From: Cohnella kolymensis
Lineage (GTDB): Bacteria; Bacillota; Bacilli; Paenibacillales; Paenibacillaceae
Reading direction: 5' to 3'
NCBI RefSeq assembly: GCF_000829465.1
Contig: NZ_JXAL01000024.1
Coordinates: forward strand, 1-64,000
DNA: 64,000 nucleotides
Of the stretch, positions 61,717-64,000 are shown one piece after another. Numbering within the stretch: position 1 is the first letter of the stretch; each line of letters begins with the position of its first letter. Both the position numbers and the translations under genes were made by a program. A model generated the notes under the pieces. The model was not told the DNA's origin and ran no database searches. It worked only from the letters and a program-made list of their open reading frames with translations.

Positions 61717-62910
61717 ATGAAGTTTAAGGCACAAGATAAGCAAAATCAACTCATTGAGAACATCACTGGTAATCACCTTGTTGTTGGTGTAGATATAGCT
61801 CAGGAAACCCACGTTGCTAGAGCTGTAAACTTTCGCGGCATTGCCCTGGGTAATCCACTGGAATTTAGTAACGACGAAGCCGGCTTCCAATCTCTCGATC
61901 GCTGGATCCGGAACTTACTAGCTTCGTACAAGCTAACCAACATAATCGTCGGTATGGAGCCGACAGGACACTATTGGCTCGCCCTTGCCCATTGGCTTAA
62001 GGACAAGGAGATTGCAGCGGTACTTGTTAATCCTCACCTTGTCAAAAAGAACAAAGAAAACCGCGACAATACACGATCTAAAAGTGACAAAAAGGATGCG
62101 CTTGTCATTGCAGACATGGTGAAAAATGGCTACTACTCCCCTGTCCGTTTCCATTCCACAGAATACGAAGAACTGCGAGTAATCATGGCAAACCGAGAGA
62201 CCGTTGTTAAACGGCTCGTAAGCGCAGTGAATCAGATCCACCGTTGGGTCGACATTGTGTTCCCTGAACTTAGACAGGTCTTCAAAATCTTAACTTGCAA
62301 AGGTGCATTGACAACTCTTCGGCTGTTTCCACTTCCCGCCGATCTATGTAAATTAGAGCCTGCCGATGTAATTGCGGGGTGGAAAAAGTCCATGAAACGT
62401 CACTCTGGTGTGCGTAGGGCTAAGTTGCTCATCGATCTTGCTGACTTAGCGAGTACTCAACTGCAGAGAATCGAAGCTGAAGCCAAAACCGTACTTGAAT
62501 GAATCCCCTATGCGGGTAAAATCCTTGCCATTACTGGCGTAAGTGCGACCGCTTTAGCTGGCGTTTTAGGGGAGTCCGGTGATCTCAGCGGTTATGCCCA
62601 CGGGAACTCACTACTACGTCACGCAGGCCTGAATTTGACCGAGGCAAGCTCTGGGAAATGGAAAGGCCAGATGACGTTGAGTAAACGAGGCCGCCCACGT
62701 CTACGGCACTTCCTCTACCTAATGACGATGTGCATGGTTATGACCAACAAAGAATTCAAAGCTTTGCATCAACATAACGTTCAGGTTAAAAAGCTTAAAA
62801 GAATGAAATCAATTATGAAATTATGCGGAAAGTTGGCCCGACTTTTAGTCGGTTTGGCACGTAGCGAGGAAACTTACAAACCGGATAAAGTGTTTGCACT
62901 AGCAGCTTAA
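61717..62910 (+). pseudogene. IS1111/IS110-type transposase with one premature stop
   Basis: 398 codons in a single frame interrupted only by TGA at 62500-62502 (codon 262). AGGAGG precedes the ATG. The DEDD residues are D26 (VGVDIA), E81 (GMEPTGHYW), D124 and D127 (SKSDKKDA). The C-terminal half after the stop (IPYAGKILAITGVSATALAG, LLRHAGLNLTEASSGKWKGQ, LSKRGRPRLRHFLYLM) carries the catalytic Ser region near residues 311-312. The truncated product keeps the RuvC-like domain but loses the Ser domain. A CGA to TGA change is the simplest explanation. Confidence 0.88.
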
Positions 62911-62923
62911 AAACAAAAACACG

Positions 62924-63268
62924 CCTCACGCAAGTTGGCGTATTCGCAGGATGACAAAGAAAGCACGGAGTATCGGGATATGTTACGCAAAAGGGCTATG
63001 ACCCGTTCCGTTAGAAAGACCGACCTCCACCCCTTAGATAGGTGTAACGAAGGAATGAAAGGGCTAAGACCCGTTGAGACATGGGAGTGAAAATCGCTAA
63101 GGGCAGCGTGGAGAATACGTGCAGCATATGGAACAAACTGGGTGGATCTACCCCCACCTCTGTTCCCGCATGCCCTCATCGGCTAAACCTAGCTATCCTT
63201 GCTCTCTGCATTCCATCATCCCAATCTAAAGGGGATGAAATCCTGCGAATACACGAGCTTGCGTGAGG
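62924..63268 (+). ncRNA. Candidate guide RNA region in the right end of IS copy 3, bounded by 29-nt inverted arms
   Basis: The 29-nt arms 62924-62952 and 63240-63268 are inverted copies: 11 bp and 13 bp of perfect pairing separated by five unpaired bases. They enclose ~287 nt with further hairpins (CACC...GGTG near 63030, GGTGG...CCACC near 63145, and two GGG-CTAWGA-CCC stems). ACCCGTT occurs twice (63001-63007 and 63069-63075) and CCGTTAG at 63008-63014, matching the flanking target ACCCGTTAG (61591-61599). This suits a seekRNA/bridge RNA with target guides. Alternatively, the arms could be the terminal inverted repeats of a small nested element. Confidence 0.45.
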
Positions 63269-63299
63269 AATTCAAATGAGGGAGCGTAACAAACAACTT

Positions 63300-63746
63300 T
63301 CACTCCGCCCATTCTTTGTCTAACAACCATGGAAGGTTCGCTTCAAATTCCAGTTGAATAATGGGTTCAGGAAAATCTGGATCTACGCATCTTAATTCAT
63401 AACTAAAGCCTATATTAAAATCTTCAACCTTAGTTAAATTCACATTACTCCACATATCAGTAATTACAGTCGGACCACTCACAATCACGCCAACAATATG
63501 ATACACACCTAAATAAAGAAGTCGTCCATTTTCAGGAACACCATATGAAGTGTAATCACCATCTTTAAATGGATCGATTCCGAGTTGCTGGAAAAATGAC
63601 CGCACCCCATTATTCTTCTTGAGATACAGCCGATAATTCTGACAGCTTAAACAATCACATTGTATTTCGTCATCCATGTCATTATAAAATTTAGATGTTC
63701 GGTCGAAGTCGACTTCGAGTATCCAGTCATTAAGACGGATTTCCAT
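63300..63746 (-). CDS. Hypothetical protein resembling polymorphic-toxin immunity proteins
   Basis: 148 residues. A CxCxxCxNY cluster (IQCDCLSCQNYRLYLKKNNG) is followed by FFQQLGIDPFKDGDYTSYGV and LLYLGVYHIVGVIVSGP, an arrangement common to several small immunity-like families in Firmicutes. The acidic, Trp-rich end (FEANLPWLLDKEWAE) also fits. No toxin gene is visible nearby, so it would be an orphan. Function is inferred only from this resemblance. Confidence 0.5.
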   Translation of the reverse strand: MEIRLNDWILEVDFDRTSKFYNDMDDEIQCDCLSCQNYRLYLKKNNGVRSFFQQLGIDPFKDGDYTSYGVPENGRLLYLGVYHIVGVIVSGPTVITDMWSNVNLTKVEDFNIGFSYELRCVDPDFPEPIIQLEFEANLPWLLDKEWAE

Positions 63747-63787
63747 TGTTTCTGAAACACACTCCTAGCTCAACTTTATAAGTCGAA

Positions 63788-63842
63788 CAGGCTGCCGATT
63801 CTGTCGCAACCTGGTGTCATTGTGCTATCGTACCCCGTTAAT
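63788..63842. repeat. Uninterrupted copy of the dispersed repeat
   Basis: GGCTGCC...GCAACC then, ~22 bases on, CTATCGTACCCCGTTAA, with both modules present and no insertion. This copy shows what the target looked like before IS110 insertion. Confidence 0.5.
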
Positions 63843-63998
63843 TTAATGAGCACCTTTGCTGCTTTTGAACCGAAATACGAGCATAATCACAAAAACAACA
63901 ATTAATAAAAATCCAATACACGCTGTTAGAAAAGGATAAATTACAGGGAAGATTATATTTAGATAACCATGAGCAAAAATGTCTGTGTGATAACCCAT
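63843..63998 (-). CDS. Small membrane protein (51 aa), possibly continuing beyond the window
   Basis: MGYHTDIFAHGYLNIIFPVI, YPFLTACIGFLLIVVFVIML and VFRFKSSKGAH. One or two membrane helices with a basic end. The start at 63998 is two bases from the window edge, so neither a ribosome site nor an earlier start can be judged. Role unknown. Confidence 0.5.
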   Translation of the reverse strand: MGYHTDIFAHGYLNIIFPVIYPFLTACIGFLLIVVFVIMLVFRFKSSKGAH

Positions 63999-64000
63999 GG

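Larger units (their letters stand above)
61599..63273 (+). mobile_element. IS110-family element, copy 3 (IS1111-like layout, long right end)
   Basis: Different family branch from copies 1 and 2. A short ~110-bp left end, a transposase with one nonsense codon, and a ~360-bp noncoding right end. Subterminal inverted repeats GAATTCCT (61599-61606) and AGGAATTC (63266-63273) mark the ends within a few bases. Left of it is the target core TATCGTACCCGTTAG. A long right end with subterminal IRs is typical of the IS1111 group, whose guide RNA is encoded downstream of the transposase. Confidence 0.75.

Noticed and set aside
62924..63268. Group II intron fragment
   Set aside because: The region is too short, lacks domain V-like sequence and an intron-encoded protein, and sits in the expected right end of an IS1111-type element.
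1..64000. CRISPR arrays, rRNA and tRNA genes
   Set aside because: No regularly spaced direct repeats, no rRNA conserved segments and no cloverleaf with CCA end were seen on reading.

Overview
The window looks like the chromosome of a spore-forming, low-to-moderate-GC Gram-positive bacterium, most likely Paenibacillus or a close relative (inference). Supporting signs are strong AGGAGG-type ribosome sites, TTG/GTG starts, many small lipoproteins, copper-amine-oxidase-like stalk domains joined to LysM and a SleB-type hydrolase, a DUF2935 protein, a CwlJ/SleB-like cell wall enzyme and IS110-family elements. No rRNA, tRNA or CRISPR array was seen.

Layout. 0-1 kb: 5' part of a succinate-semialdehyde dehydrogenase. 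1.3-3.3 kb: CAP-domain lipoprotein, then a decayed IS110 element whose noncoding left end is intact enough to show a candidate bridge RNA. 3.4-15 kb: an accessory stretch of small lipoproteins, membrane proteins, VOC, GNAT, sigma-factor and MFS genes, unusually rich in broken and chimeric genes. 15-17.6 kb: threonine aldolase-like enzyme and uridine kinase. 17.7-24.9 kb: an oligopeptide ABC operon (oppA-B-C-D-F) ending in a flavin amine oxidase. 25-32.8 kb: VOC protein, sigma/anti-sigma pair, SleB-type hydrolase, ArsR-like regulator, CPBP-like protein, nitroreductase, LysE exporter and MFS exporter. 32.9-39.2 kb: SgrR-type regulator, then proline catabolism (P5C dehydrogenase, proline dehydrogenase and a frameshifted sigma-54 activator). 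39.3-42.4 kb: small genes and prophage scraps. 42.4-44.6 kb: TetR regulator and DHA2 efflux pump with two matching palindromic operators. 44.6-59.2 kb: beta-propeller protein, MFS, GNAT, VOC, SRPBCC, methyltransferase, oxidoreductases and an alcohol/aldehyde dehydrogenase pair. 59.5-64 kb: two more IS110-family elements among copies of a short repeat.

Two themes stand out. First, three IS110-family elements all lie next to the same short sequence, TATCGTACCC or its core. Two of them keep long structured noncoding ends, upstream of the transposase in one and downstream in the other. Both ends contain stretches matching the flanking target, as expected for bridge/seekRNA-guided recombinases. 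Second, about twenty genes are disrupted by single-base frameshifts, nonsense codons or larger deletions that fuse unrelated neighbours. Examples are a sigma factor with a VOC tail and an SDR start abutting a propeller. The mix of substitutions and deletions argues for real gene decay, although indel sequencing errors could explain part of it.
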